Shown here: positions 24,516 through 33,765 of the stretch, piece by piece
Layout of the letters: each line of letters starts with the position of its first letter
How positions within the stretch are numbered: position 1 is the first letter of the stretch
Made by a program: the position numbers and the translations under genes
The notes under the pieces: generated by a model
What the model was told of the DNA's origin: nothing
The model's database searches: none
The model's input: the letters and a program-made list of their open reading frames with translations, nothing else
From: Fibrobacter sp. UWEL
GTDB taxonomy: Bacteria; Fibrobacterota; Fibrobacteria; Fibrobacterales; Fibrobacteraceae
Length of the DNA: 64,000 bases
Assembly: GCF_900142535.1 (NCBI RefSeq)
Contig: NZ_FRBE01000006.1
Location: forward strand, 62,001-126,000
Direction: 5' to 3'

Positions 24516-26966
24516 ATGAATACATATTTCAAAAACATCTCCAAAAAGTTGGATCTTTATTCTCAAATTAAGCCTCAGCAGAGTGGCATGACCTTTTCCA
24601 CCCTCAAGATTCTGGAATACTGGGCACGTATTCTCATCAAGAATCCGGAATGCGTCAACCGCGACGTGGCCGTCCGCCTCATGGACGAAGACCACACCAT
24701 GGCTTTCGTGAACGAGGTGGTCAAGAAGTTCCGTTTCTATGCACGTCCCAAGAAGAAGCGCGCCAAGAAGAACAAGAGCCAGAATTTAAACGGAACCGAA
24801 GAAGGGATTCCGCAGATTAACGACGAAGAAATCCAGGAAATTTGCGAAAATTTCACCAACAACAATTTCGACGAAGAACCGGAAATGCGTTCCGATGTTT
24901 GCAACCCCCGCTTTCTCCGCGCCGTCAACCGCTACATCGAAGAGGCAAAACCGAACTGCAAGCAGTCTGCCGCAAGTAACTTGATCAAGGTCATTAATAA
25001 TACCGATTCCGATGACATGGCCCCGCACCTGTATCAGGAATTGCAGCGCATTGCCAGCGATTATTTCATGACCTACATCAACAAGACCATTTCTGCAGGC
25101 ATTCCCGAAGACGACCCTTCTTTCAAGCGCGTTCTTCGCGTTAAGGAAACGTACCGTCTTAAGGATGACGAGCTGGAACTGCTCCTTTACCTGTGGCTTC
25201 GCGAAAGCCCGGACCTGGAAGTAGAAGAGTCCCAGCGTAGCTTTTTGCGCCACCATCGCTTCCGCGATAACGACACCAACTTGAACAGCTTGGCAAACAT
25301 TTCCCGCGCCACCGGTTTTTCTCTGGATGAACTGGGCGAATTGATGGGCAAGAACAGTTCCCTCAAGCGTTTGAACCTGGTAGATGACCAGTTGGACATT
25401 CCCCAGGAAGTGGCACGTTTCCTCAGCGGTTTCAGCGATGGCACCCAGATGAAGGCCTTCAAGCAGGCCCCCGATCCTACCGTAGATTTCCAGCAGCTTC
25501 AGGGCAAGAATCCCGATGCAAAGCTGATGCTTACCATGCTGAAGAACCACCATCATGATACGCCCCTGAACATCCTGCTTTATGGCGTCCCCGGCACGGG
25601 CAAGACGGAACTTGCCAAGGCTGTGGCTAAGGAACTGAACGTTCCCCTTTGGGAAATCAGCATCGACATGGACGAAGACACCAATTCTGGCGGCCGTTTC
25701 CCCATGGCCCGTCGTTACGAAAATCGCAATATGTCCGTATTGCAGTACCGTCTTCGCGCCATCACTCTTGCCGACTGGCATTGCGAAAAGAATCCTGGTC
25801 TGATTCTTGTGGATGAAGCAGACCTTGTGTTGAACGGCGCCGAAAAGGGTATCCTGAACAAGTTCTTTGAATCCCTGAAGACTCCGGTCATCTGGATTTC
25901 CAACAGCATGCAGTATGTGGAAGACAGTACCCGCCGCCGCTTTGACTTCTCCATGGCATTTAGGCCCCTGGCAAAGGACGAACGCTTGAGTGTTCTCAAC
26001 TCCGTCCTGAAAACTCAGGATGCGGCCGACTTCCTGACGGAAGAAGAAAAGCTGAAGATCGTGGTGGAATATCCCGCCATGGCAGGTGGCCTCACTCTCG
26101 CCCTGCAGCACGCCAAGCAGCTGCTGGAATGTGGCGCCACCACCCCTCAGGAAAATTACAAGACCATGGCCCGCCTCCTGAAGGCACACACCCGCCTGAT
26201 GGGTATCAAGAACGGCAACCTGAAGGAAGTGGAAAGTCACGCCCCCAGCTACTCGCTGGAAGGTCTCAACATCGAAGGTTCTACCAGCGAAATTATGGAA
26301 GTAGTCCGCAATTACGATCAGGTCTGGAGCGCCCTGGAAGAAGACGATGCTCCCAACTCTCTGAACATCCTGCTGTACGGCCCTCCGGGTACCGGCAAGA
26401 CCGAGTTCGTCCGCCATCTGGCTCGCAGCCTGGGACGCAACCTCATTATCAAGCGCGCCAGCGACCTGCTGGGAATGTTCGTGGGCCAGACGGAAGCCCA
26501 GATTGCTGCAGCCTTCGAGGAAGCCAATCGCACCAAGTCCATCCTGTTCTTCGACGAAGCGGACAGCTTCCTGAACAATCGCGCGGGAGCGTTCCAGAAT
26601 CACGAAGTCTCTAAGGTCAATGAACTCTTGACCCAGATGGAAAACTTCAAGGGAATCTTCATCGCGGCAACCAACTTCGAGAAGAACCTGGATCCTGCAA
26701 GTTCCCGTCGTTTCGCTCTCAAGCTGGGATTTGACTACCTGAAGCCCACTGGTGTACGCCACATATGGAATGTATTCTTCCCGGATACCTTCTGCCCCGA
26801 CTCTGTAGCCAACCTGCCCATGCTCACTCCCGGAGACTTCAACGCCGTCAACGGCCGCCTGCGTTACTTCCCCGCAAGTAGCAAGACTCCGGAACGCATC
26901 GAAGCGGAACTCCGCAAGGAGCTGCGCAACAAGGACAGCCACGCCGGCCGTTCCATGGGATTTTAA
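24516..26966 (+). CDS. AAA+ ATPase with two ATPase domains
   Basis: 816 residues. An N-terminal region of about 340 residues with a Lys-rich segment (PKKKRAKKNKS) is followed by two AAA+ modules. Walker A GVPGTGKTELAKAV lies near residue 357 with Walker B LILVDEAD near 429. A second Walker A, GPPGTGKTEFVRHL, lies near 621 with FFDEADSFL near 674. Arg-finger-like SSRRF and STRRRF follow. It probably remodels a protein or nucleoprotein substrate in the cytoplasm; no partner gene is adjacent and the N-terminal region is unassigned. Confidence 0.88.
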   Translation: MNTYFKNISKKLDLYSQIKPQQSGMTFSTLKILEYWARILIKNPECVNRDVAVRLMDEDHTMAFVNEVVKKFRFYARPKKKRAKKNKSQNLNGTEEGIPQINDEEIQEICENFTNNNFDEEPEMRSDVCNPRFLRAVNRYIEEAKPNCKQSAASNLIKVINNTDSDDMAPHLYQELQRIASDYFMTYINKTISAGIPEDDPSFKRVLRVKETYRLKDDELELLLYLWLRESPDLEVEESQRSFLRHHRFRDNDTNLNSLANISRATGFSLDELGELMGKNSSLKRLNLVDDQLDIPQEVARFLSGFSDGTQMKAFKQAPDPTVDFQQLQGKNPDAKLMLTMLKNHHHDTPLNILLYGVPGTGKTELAKAVAKELNVPLWEISIDMDEDTNSGGRFPMARRYENRNMSVLQYRLRAITLADWHCEKNPGLILVDEADLVLNGAEKGILNKFFESLKTPVIWISNSMQYVEDSTRRRFDFSMAFRPLAKDERLSVLNSVLKTQDAADFLTEEEKLKIVVEYPAMAGGLTLALQHAKQLLECGATTPQENYKTMARLLKAHTRLMGIKNGNLKEVESHAPSYSLEGLNIEGSTSEIMEVVRNYDQVWSALEEDDAPNSLNILLYGPPGTGKTEFVRHLARSLGRNLIIKRASDLLGMFVGQTEAQIAAAFEEANRTKSILFFDEADSFLNNRAGAFQNHEVSKVNELLTQMENFKGIFIAATNFEKNLDPASSRRFALKLGFDYLKPTGVRHIWNVFFPDTFCPDSVANLPMLTPGDFNAVNGRLRYFPASSKTPERIEAELRKELRNKDSHAGRSMGF

Positions 26967-26991
26967 CCCTATAACCTCCTAAAGCAAAAAG

Positions 26992-27024
26992 GACCCCGCG
27001 GGATTTTTCCGCGAGGTCTTTTTT
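26992..27024 (+). terminator. intrinsic terminator after the AAA+ gene
   Basis: GACCCCGCGG paired with CCGCGAGGTC (one mismatch), T6. It faces the converging DUF1232 gene, which ends 8 bases further on. Confidence 0.9.
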
Positions 27025-27031
27025 CGTTCAT

Positions 27032-27457
27032 TTATCCCTGAGTCACCAGATGCACGATCAACGTGATGAGCCCGCCAATGGCTACTCCAGCCAGAAGTAC
27101 CAACGCCACCAACAACCACTTGACATACTTGGCAAGCTTTACCAGGAGAGCGTCTTGGTTTGCGGCAAACTGCTGGTAGGCATTCAGGGCCGCCACAAGG
27201 GTAATGCCCACATCATCCAACCATCCCAAAACGGGAATTCCATCGGGGACAGCGTCAATTGGAGATACATCGTAGGCTAGCGCAAGCATGGCGATAACAA
27301 CAGAAAGAGCTTTCCAGATAGGAGCGGCTCCTTTCTGTATTTGGCCGGAACCGCGACGGTCGAAATCCTCACCACGTTCTTTACGGCCTTCACGCTGGTT
27401 GCGCTCCATGTCCTTCATGTCATGGACTTCGCCTTCATAAACTTTTTCTTCTTTCAT
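27032..27457 (-). CDS. YkvA/DUF1232 family membrane protein
   Basis: 141 residues. A polar, charged N-terminus (about 50 residues) precedes the DUF1232 core YDVSPIDAVPDGIPVLGWLDDVG and a C-terminal membrane helix (LLVALVLLAGVAIGGLITLIV). Inner-membrane protein of unknown function. Confidence 0.88.
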   Translation of the reverse strand: MKEEKVYEGEVHDMKDMERNQREGRKERGEDFDRRGSGQIQKGAAPIWKALSVVIAMLALAYDVSPIDAVPDGIPVLGWLDDVGITLVAALNAYQQFAANQDALLVKLAKYVKWLLVALVLLAGVAIGGLITLIVHLVTQG

Positions 27458-27501
27458 TTTTACCTTCTTTTTTCGCAGTTAATATACACTTTTTCGAAAA
27501 C

Positions 27502-27532
27502 AAAAAACCGCCAGGGAGATTCTCCCTGACGG
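27502..27532 (-). terminator. intrinsic terminator after the TIGR02452 gene
   Basis: Minus-strand stem CCGTCAGGGAG/CTCCCTGGCGG (one G-U pair), 3-base loop, then TTTTTT. Confidence 0.88.
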
Positions 27533-27577
27533 CCCTTCCACGTTACACAACACTACACACACGCGGATCGGAGAATT

Positions 27578-28423
27578 TTACTGAAAGGCAGCCTTAAAGG
27601 CATCCAGATTGTCAGTGCCATGATAAGGACTGCAGTATACTGCAAACTCGATGGCAGTAAAGTACTTGCCGTACTTTTCCACCAGCTGGCGGTAAGCCTG
27701 TGCAACCACCTTGGGATTATTTCGGAAAGCGCCACAGCCAAAAGCTCCCAGCACGAGAACATCCACATGGTTTGCCCTTGCCACCTGGAAAATTCGCTCA
27801 CCGCGCTTCAGGTGAATTCGTAACTGGTCCTCATCGCTTAAGCCCTTGGGATCAAACCACAGGTTGGGAGCGGCACAGGTAATTACATCCACCGTCTTCC
27901 AATCCTTCTTGGGCAATCGTTTCGGCTCTTCCACATCACTCTTGATGATCGCTACGTCGGGGGCATAGATGCAGGCATCCGTGTAGAAATGATCACTGCG
28001 TCTACGATGGAATCGGTAATAGTTCTGAATGAATTCATCCTTGCACAGCACAGGATAGAGGGTGGAACAACGGCACAGGCATTCTTCCTGAGCGAAGGCG
28101 CCATCTTCCACACCGCCGCCTGGATTGGTGGCAGACGCAAAATTCAATACGGCCACACGCTTGCCGGGATACTTAGCCAAGAGTTTCTGAGCAGCCTCGA
28201 ATGTACGATGGCCGGTAACCGTTACCTCAGGCGCTGTTTCCAGGCCGAGCTGGGGATCGGAACCGCCTTCGCTTTCGGAGTCGGGAATTTCAATCCCCTC
28301 CGGATACAGTTTTGCCCCTTGCAGAGAAGACTGCACCACCTTCTTCAAGGCCACATTTTCCTGAATCATAGCCATCGTGTCTTCAAAAATCTCGACTAGA
28401 TTATCTCGTTTCTGTCTAAACAT
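27578..28423 (-). CDS. TIGR02452 family protein (PARG-like macrodomain)
   Basis: 281 residues. The signature loop is NFASATNPGGGVEDGAFAQEE, containing the GGG-x(n)-QEE motif with which microbial poly(ADP-ribose) glycohydrolase-like enzymes bind and hydrolyse ADP-ribose. The C-terminus carries VLVLGAFGCGAFRNNP, the macrodomain phosphate loop. It probably removes ADP-ribose from cytoplasmic targets. GAGG lies 8 bases before ATG 28423, preferred over the longer frame from 28444. Confidence 0.88.
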   Translation of the reverse strand: MFRQKRDNLVEIFEDTMAMIQENVALKKVVQSSLQGAKLYPEGIEIPDSESEGGSDPQLGLETAPEVTVTGHRTFEAAQKLLAKYPGKRVAVLNFASATNPGGGVEDGAFAQEECLCRCSTLYPVLCKDEFIQNYYRFHRRRSDHFYTDACIYAPDVAIIKSDVEEPKRLPKKDWKTVDVITCAAPNLWFDPKGLSDEDQLRIHLKRGERIFQVARANHVDVLVLGAFGCGAFRNNPKVVAQAYRQLVEKYGKYFTAIEFAVYCSPYHGTDNLDAFKAAFQ

Positions 28424-28545
28424 GTAAAAAACCTCTTCAAACATTTTATCGGCCTTTACAGTCCAATTGTCAAATAATTTTTCGAAAAGAACGATTTTTC
28501 TTGAAAAGCGAATTTTTATATATTACTCCCCGAAAAGAGATAAAA

Positions 28546-29436
28546 ATGCTTGATAAAGAAGTTTTAAAGACCGTCAGCCGCATTGAGCTTTCCGTTCGAG
28601 GAACGCTGGACACCGTTATGACCGGTGCCTACCACAGTTCCTTCAAGGGAAATGGTATGGAATTCAGCGAAGTTCGCGAATACATGCCCGGCGACGACGT
28701 CCGCACCATCGACTGGAACGTAACCGCCCGTACAGGCACCCCCTACGTAAAGAAGTTCATCGAAGAACGTGAAATGACCATGCTCTTGATGGTGGACGCC
28801 TCCAGCAGTTCCGAATTCGGTAGCGGCAAGCAGATGAAGGGCGAAGTCATGGCGACCCTCACCGCACTTCTGGCTTTTGCAGCTATCAAGAACAACGACA
28901 AGGTGGGCCTGCTCATCTATACGGACCAGGTTGAACTTTTTATCCCTCCCGAAAAGGGCCGCAAGCATGTGCTGCGCCTCATTCGTGAAATTCTTTACTT
29001 CAAGCCCCAACATCACGGTACCAATACCCAGGTGGCATTGGAATACGCCGGTAAGATTTTGAACCGCAAGGCTGTGGTAGTGGTCATGAGCGACTTCCTG
29101 GACGAAGGCTTCGAAAACGCCTTCAAGATCCTCCGCAAGCGTCACGACGTTCTGGCAGTTTCCGTAGTGGACCCCCGCGAAATGGAATTGCCTCCCGCAG
29201 GCCTCGTAGAGTTGGAAGATCCTGAAACAGGAGAAACCCTGCTCATTGACACAGGGGATGTGGCTTTCCGCGAAGCATTCGCTCGCGAGGCTAAACGTCA
29301 GGGAAAAGCTGTGAAGGAATTATTCCAGCGTATGTCTATTGACTTTGTCCGCGTAGAAACGAAGGACGATTTCAAGGATACAGTGGCCCCGCTCATCGAG
29401 CACTTCAGACGCCGCGCCCGCATGGCCCGAAACTAA
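28546..29436 (+). CDS. DUF58 domain protein
   Basis: 296 residues. The opening RIELSVRGTLDTVMTGAYHSSFKG, then EYMPGDDVRTIDWNVTAR and LLMVDASSSSEFG (a vWA-like MIDAS: DxSxS) are typical of DUF58 proteins. Such proteins usually pair with a MoxR ATPase and Bat proteins; no MoxR gene is adjacent here, although Bat-like TPR genes lie at 36.3-37.7 kb. ATG 28546 follows AGAGAT; upstream TTG 28501 is unlikely. Confidence 0.9.
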   Translation: MLDKEVLKTVSRIELSVRGTLDTVMTGAYHSSFKGNGMEFSEVREYMPGDDVRTIDWNVTARTGTPYVKKFIEEREMTMLLMVDASSSSEFGSGKQMKGEVMATLTALLAFAAIKNNDKVGLLIYTDQVELFIPPEKGRKHVLRLIREILYFKPQHHGTNTQVALEYAGKILNRKAVVVVMSDFLDEGFENAFKILRKRHDVLAVSVVDPREMELPPAGLVELEDPETGETLLIDTGDVAFREAFAREAKRQGKAVKELFQRMSIDFVRVETKDDFKDTVAPLIEHFRRRARMARN

Positions 29437-29442
29437 ACCCGA

Positions 29443-29496
29443 CGCCACCCTGAGCAATTCTTCGTACGTCACCCTGAGCGAAGCCGAAGGGTCTAG
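29443..29496. repeat. intergenic dispersed repeat, two CACCCTGAGC units
   Basis: CACCCTGAGC occurs at about 29446 and 29470, the second followed by GAAGCCGAAGGGTCTAG. The element reaches into the stop codon of the EF-G-like gene. It resembles the family that invaded the R-M gene. Confidence 0.65.
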
Positions 29497-31484
29497 CCGT
29501 TTGCTTTTCGATACCCTAGTAGTTTAAGGCTATACAGCGCCGTCCCCTTGCTGATGCTACGCACATTGGTAGCATATCCAAAAATTTTCTGCAGGGGAAT
29601 ATCCGCCTTCAGGAAATGAGTTCGGCCATCGCCGCCAATTTCCTTCACCTTACCATCGCGGGACTGAATGTCTCCCGTAATGACTCCCGCAAAATTCACG
29701 GGACATTCCAGGGACAGTTCCATAATGGGTTCGTAAGCCGTAACATCAGCAGGCTTGATCAGCTTGTTCACTGCATCGGCACAACACTTCTTGATCATGG
29801 GAGGCAAGGCGCCCTCGGTCCAACTGAATTCAAGAACTTCAAAACGGATTCCAACTAAGGGCCCCTTTCCCAGCACGCCAATTTCTGCAGTTTCCAGCAA
29901 GGCGGAACGGACACCTGCAAGAATCTCGCGGGGAGCATTTTCCAGGAATTCCGCCGTCAGGCGAATATCATGATTCTGGGGAAGTTCTGCGGCATTTTCC
30001 ACCACGCCAGCTTCAATCGGCGATGCGGACAACTTGATTGAAATCTTATGGGGTCCCAGCTGGAAGGAGTTTTCCACCGGTCCCACCGCCTGACTCAGGC
30101 GTTCCTGCCAGCGGACCTCCGGAGCACCCGCCTGGACTTCACAGCCAAATTCACGTTTGAGGCGAGCCAGCAACACATCCAGCTGAACCTCCCCCACCGT
30201 ATGCAAGTACCAGAAGCCGCCATCTTCATCGTGCTGTACACGGAAGGACGGGTCCATGCGGGATAAGGTAGCCAGACTGCGTTCCACATGAGGATAGTCG
30301 TCCATACTCAGACATTCCACGCGGGTCTGCAACAGCGGCTGGTAGTGATCCCGCAAGGTTGGCGAGTTTGTCGAGCCACTTGCCGTGCCATCCTTCAAAA
30401 TGACTTGGCCCAATTCCGTTTCCATCGGGGTACGGACCGCGTAAATATCGCCTGCACGAATTTCTTCCACAGGCAAAAGCAGGTTGGCCTTCAGGCGGGA
30501 AAACTCAAAACCAGCCGGCCATTCCTTACGTTCCATATGGCAATGAGCGCGGAACAGGGAAATTTCCCCCACGCCCTTGAAATGACGCAGACGAATGACC
30601 TGACCTAATTCATTCTCACTAAACCTTGGAACTTCCGGCAAGAAAAAGGAAAGAGCGGTCAAGAGACTGCGAACACCAAAGCCCGCCATAGCGGAGCCTG
30701 CATAACACAAGGCGTAATCATCACTCTGGGCCAATTTCTTCAAACCACGCAAAAGGATCTTAGGCGCAACCGTCTTCCCTTCCATGGCCAGTTCCAAAAT
30801 TTCGTCATCAAAATTGCTGGCAGATTCCACAGCTTCGGCGTAGTACTTATCCAGCAACCCCTCGGCGCTGGATTTTCCACTGCGTTCAGAGCCAGCCGAA
30901 CCATCCACTTCTTCCTGGCCCCCGTCAGAATGGATCAGCCTGGATTTACTAAGCACATCCAGCACGCCGCTCATTTTTCCGTCCTGATACTCGGGGATGG
31001 TCATGAGGACAGGCCGCACGCCTAGAACTTCTTCCACGTTAATGAGAGCTTCGTCCAAGGAATAGTCGGGATTGTCCAGCTTGTTAATGAAGAGGATCGT
31101 ACGTACACCCGCTTCACGCAATTTCTTAAATGCAGCAACCGTCTGGGTTTCCACGCCACTAGCAGCACTGACCACCAGGACAGCTCCCTCTACGGCGGTC
31201 AAGGCCATATCCACTTCGGCGCCAAAATCCACATGGCCCGGAGTGTCAATAAAATTAAACCAGGTGTTCTTCCATTCAAAATGGGCAACGCCACTTTCGA
31301 TGGTAATGCCACGTTCCTTTTCCTCGGGCATATAGTCCATGGTGGCAAGGCCCTCTTCCACCTTACCCGGGCGGCGAACTTCACCGGATGCAAACAGTAT
31401 TCGTTCAGACAAAGTTGTCTTACCCGCATCGACGTGGGCAAGAATGGCGATATTTCGAATGGACTGTTGAGAATTTTGCACCAT
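29493..31484 (-). CDS. EF-G-like translational GTPase (paralogue)
   Basis: 663 residues. GTPase motifs are AHVDAGKTT (P-loop), ERGITIESG (switch I), DTPGHVDF (G3) and NKLD (G4), followed by EF-G-type domains II-V ending PLQKIFGYATNVRSISKG. It is shorter than canonical EF-G and carries a Gly/Ser-rich insert (about residues 190-215), so it resembles the EF-G2 or ribosomal-protection group rather than the housekeeping factor; drug resistance cannot be claimed. ATG 31484 follows AAAGGG by about 8 bases. Confidence 0.85.
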   Translation of the reverse strand: MVQNSQQSIRNIAILAHVDAGKTTLSERILFASGEVRRPGKVEEGLATMDYMPEEKERGITIESGVAHFEWKNTWFNFIDTPGHVDFGAEVDMALTAVEGAVLVVSAASGVETQTVAAFKKLREAGVRTILFINKLDNPDYSLDEALINVEEVLGVRPVLMTIPEYQDGKMSGVLDVLSKSRLIHSDGGQEEVDGSAGSERSGKSSAEGLLDKYYAEAVESASNFDDEILELAMEGKTVAPKILLRGLKKLAQSDDYALCYAGSAMAGFGVRSLLTALSFFLPEVPRFSENELGQVIRLRHFKGVGEISLFRAHCHMERKEWPAGFEFSRLKANLLLPVEEIRAGDIYAVRTPMETELGQVILKDGTASGSTNSPTLRDHYQPLLQTRVECLSMDDYPHVERSLATLSRMDPSFRVQHDEDGGFWYLHTVGEVQLDVLLARLKREFGCEVQAGAPEVRWQERLSQAVGPVENSFQLGPHKISIKLSASPIEAGVVENAAELPQNHDIRLTAEFLENAPREILAGVRSALLETAEIGVLGKGPLVGIRFEVLEFSWTEGALPPMIKKCCADAVNKLIKPADVTAYEPIMELSLECPVNFAGVITGDIQSRDGKVKEIGGDGRTHFLKADIPLQKIFGYATNVRSISKGTALYSLKLLGYRKANG

Positions 31485-31546
31485 GTTTGACACCCTTTAC
31501 GCAACAAAGTTAGTAAAACTCATCAAAAAACATTATATTAAACATT

Positions 31547-33262
31547 ATGAGTCAGTCCGCCATCATTTCACAAGCCATCGATGTCATCTCCAAGACCTAT
31601 CATAAGATTCTTAGGGTCAACTTGACAGATGATACTTACGAAACGATCAAGGTGCGCTCTGACGAAATGGAGCAGGTAAGCGAGGTCAAGTGTTTTTCCA
31701 AGTGGATCACGAACTTCGCCGACAGGGGCTGCGTTTACGAAGGCGACGTCAACATTTACAGAACAAAACTGCAACTGGACAGTCTCCGCAGGCATTTCAA
31801 CGAAAACGACCGCTTTAGGCTCCGTTACCGCAGAAAAACCGATGGGGTTTATCGTTGGGTATTCATGGAAATTCTTCCCGACAAGGATTTCACAAAAGAA
31901 TGCCAGAAAGTTTGGCTCTATGTGCAGGACATCCACGATTCCTACGTTCACGAAATGGAAGTCCAGCGTGAACTGGAACATTTCTGCAAATTCGATACCC
32001 TGACAGGTCTAAACAACTATTACTCTTACCAGACCCTGTGTCGGAGTTTTGCCGCCAATGACAACAAGTCTTCCGTGGCGGTCATCTTCGCGGACCTCAA
32101 CGGTCTAAAGCTGGTGAACGACACCCGCGGACACGCCGCTGGTAACGAATTCCTCCGCAGTTTCACCCGCAAGTTGGTGGACAACTTCCAGAAAGATTCC
32201 ATCTATCGAATCAGCGGTGACGAATTCCTCATTGTATTCCAGAACATCTCCCGAGAAACCGTTGGCTTCATGAGCGATAACTTCGCAGCCATCCTGAATC
32301 AGGAGGCCGTACCCCAGGCATCCATCGGTTACGCCTGGAGTGAACATCCCATGCATATCGAAGATGTGGCCCGAGATGCGGAAACCCACATGTACGATAG
32401 CAAGGAAAAGTTCTACGAGCAACATCCTGAATACAAGCGCGGCATTGCGGAACTGAACTACAAGCGCGAAATCGACGCTATCCTGCAGACCCTTTCCAAT
32501 TCCTACGCAGTGATGTCCACCATCGACTTGCTGCATAACAGCTACCGTGTGCTGAAATCCATTGCAGGGACAGGTCACTACCCCACTGCAGAAAATTATT
32601 CCACCATGATCGAGGAAATGATTCCCATGGTGGATCCCGACTACCAGGAACTGGTAATAAATTTCTTCAGCATCGAGCACCTCAGTCGAGAGTTTTTAAA
32701 GAACCAGACACTGGTTTGCGAATACAAGAACCTCCGCGGGCGTTGGCATCAGGCTACCTTCAAGATTATTGAAACTCTGGACGGCAAGCCCTCCAAGGCA
32801 CTATTCATCCTGGAAAGCGTGGACCGCAACCGCGCCGACAAGCTGGAGCAGCATCAGGACTTGCTCATCGAACATCAGATCATCGAAGGTTTGAGCAAGA
32901 ACTACAGCATGATCTGCCGTATCGAAATTTCTACCCACAAACTTTTGCTGTACAAGAACCTGAGCCTACTGGATTCCATCACCACCGCCATGAAAATGTT
33001 GGATTATGGAGCAGTCGTCAAGTGGTTCGTCCAGAAGTACGTCGTAGCAGAAGACAAGGCTAGAGTCAATGCCTTCCTGGAATTTGACAACATTAAGAAA
33101 AAACTCCAGGAAAAGAACGAATGTTCCATCCTATTTAGAACCACTCCCGAGTTCCATAATACCAAGGACGTTAGTTACAGTCAATTCTATTTCTACCGTT
33201 TGAAATCCGACCCGGACAAGATCGTTCTCGCCACCAAGAACGTGACGAAATCCATGGGGTAA
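31547..33262 (+). CDS. GGDEF-domain protein, probable diguanylate cyclase
   Basis: 571 residues. A PAS-like N-terminal part (about 1-145, with RLRYRRKTDGVYRWVFMEI) is followed by a GGDEF domain: FCKFDTLTGLNNYYSY, VIFADLNGLKLVNDTRGH and RISGDEFLIVF near residue 225. The signature is SGDEF, so activity is possible. A second PAS-like region fills residues 320-571. No membrane segments, so probably cytoplasmic. Confidence 0.88.
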   Translation: MSQSAIISQAIDVISKTYHKILRVNLTDDTYETIKVRSDEMEQVSEVKCFSKWITNFADRGCVYEGDVNIYRTKLQLDSLRRHFNENDRFRLRYRRKTDGVYRWVFMEILPDKDFTKECQKVWLYVQDIHDSYVHEMEVQRELEHFCKFDTLTGLNNYYSYQTLCRSFAANDNKSSVAVIFADLNGLKLVNDTRGHAAGNEFLRSFTRKLVDNFQKDSIYRISGDEFLIVFQNISRETVGFMSDNFAAILNQEAVPQASIGYAWSEHPMHIEDVARDAETHMYDSKEKFYEQHPEYKRGIAELNYKREIDAILQTLSNSYAVMSTIDLLHNSYRVLKSIAGTGHYPTAENYSTMIEEMIPMVDPDYQELVINFFSIEHLSREFLKNQTLVCEYKNLRGRWHQATFKIIETLDGKPSKALFILESVDRNRADKLEQHQDLLIEHQIIEGLSKNYSMICRIEISTHKLLLYKNLSLLDSITTAMKMLDYGAVVKWFVQKYVVAEDKARVNAFLEFDNIKKKLQEKNECSILFRTTPEFHNTKDVSYSQFYFYRLKSDPDKIVLATKNVTKSMG

Positions 33263-33290
33263 GGGAGCTTTGCCCCTGTAGCCCCATCGC

Positions 33291-33330
33291 CCGTTCGTCA
33301 TTCCCGCGAAAGCGGGAATCTAGACATTCA
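33291..33330. repeat. intergenic palindromic repeat
   Basis: TTCCCGC-GAAA-GCGGGAA hairpin in a CGTTCGTCAT...ATCTAGAC frame, the same element as in the ygiQ-like gene. It overlaps the stop of the YolD-like gene at 33328. Confidence 0.75.
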
Positions 33331-33765
33331 CATCAGAGACAAACTTTTCACATCAGCAAGAGCAATCACGCGGTCTACGATTTGAATGGTTTGGGCCAGA
33401 GCGTCTAACTTTGCTACGGCACCTTCCACATCCTGATAAGTTCCTACGCCAGCAGCCAAGACACGATCCTGCACGAAGTAGGTGACTTTCACTACGGGAT
33501 GTTCGCCCTGTTCTAAACGTTCAGCTAAAGTCCCCAGCGTTTCATCCAATTCCAGGCGGGAATCTTCCATCAGTTCATCCTGACGGATAGTCAGTTTCTT
33601 TTCGGCAGTTTCCTCAATGGCATCGCTATGACCGCGAAGGGCCGCAAAAGGCGAGAAGATTTTCGCACGATTCTCGATAGACATTCTAGGATGTTTAATC
33701 AAGAAGTTCCAATCGTTTCGCGGGTAGGGCAAATTGATTATGTCATCGTAATTGAAGCTAGGCAC
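33328..33765 (-). CDS. YolD-like protein, partner of the Y-family polymerase
   Basis: 145 residues from GTG 33765 (MPSFNYDDIINLPYPRNDWNF). The motif HPRMSIENRAKIFSPFAALRGHS is the YolD core (RPxMs...RAkiF.PFaAL.Gy), and the family accompanies UmuC-like polymerases. GGAGG lies 5 bases before the GTG. The gene overlaps the polymerase gene by 8 bases, so both are made together in DNA damage tolerance. Confidence 0.82.
   Translation of the reverse strand: MPSFNYDDIINLPYPRNDWNFLIKHPRMSIENRAKIFSPFAALRGHSDAIEETAEKKLTIRQDELMEDSRLELDETLGTLAERLEQGEHPVVKVTYFVQDRVLAAGVGTYQDVEGAVAKLDALAQTIQIVDRVIALADVKSLSLM

Noticed and set aside
24786-26942. 718-codon open frame on the minus strand
   Set aside because: It is antisense to the double AAA+ gene. 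The plus frame has Walker motifs; the minus translation is low-complexity Val/Gly/Gln-rich with no domain.
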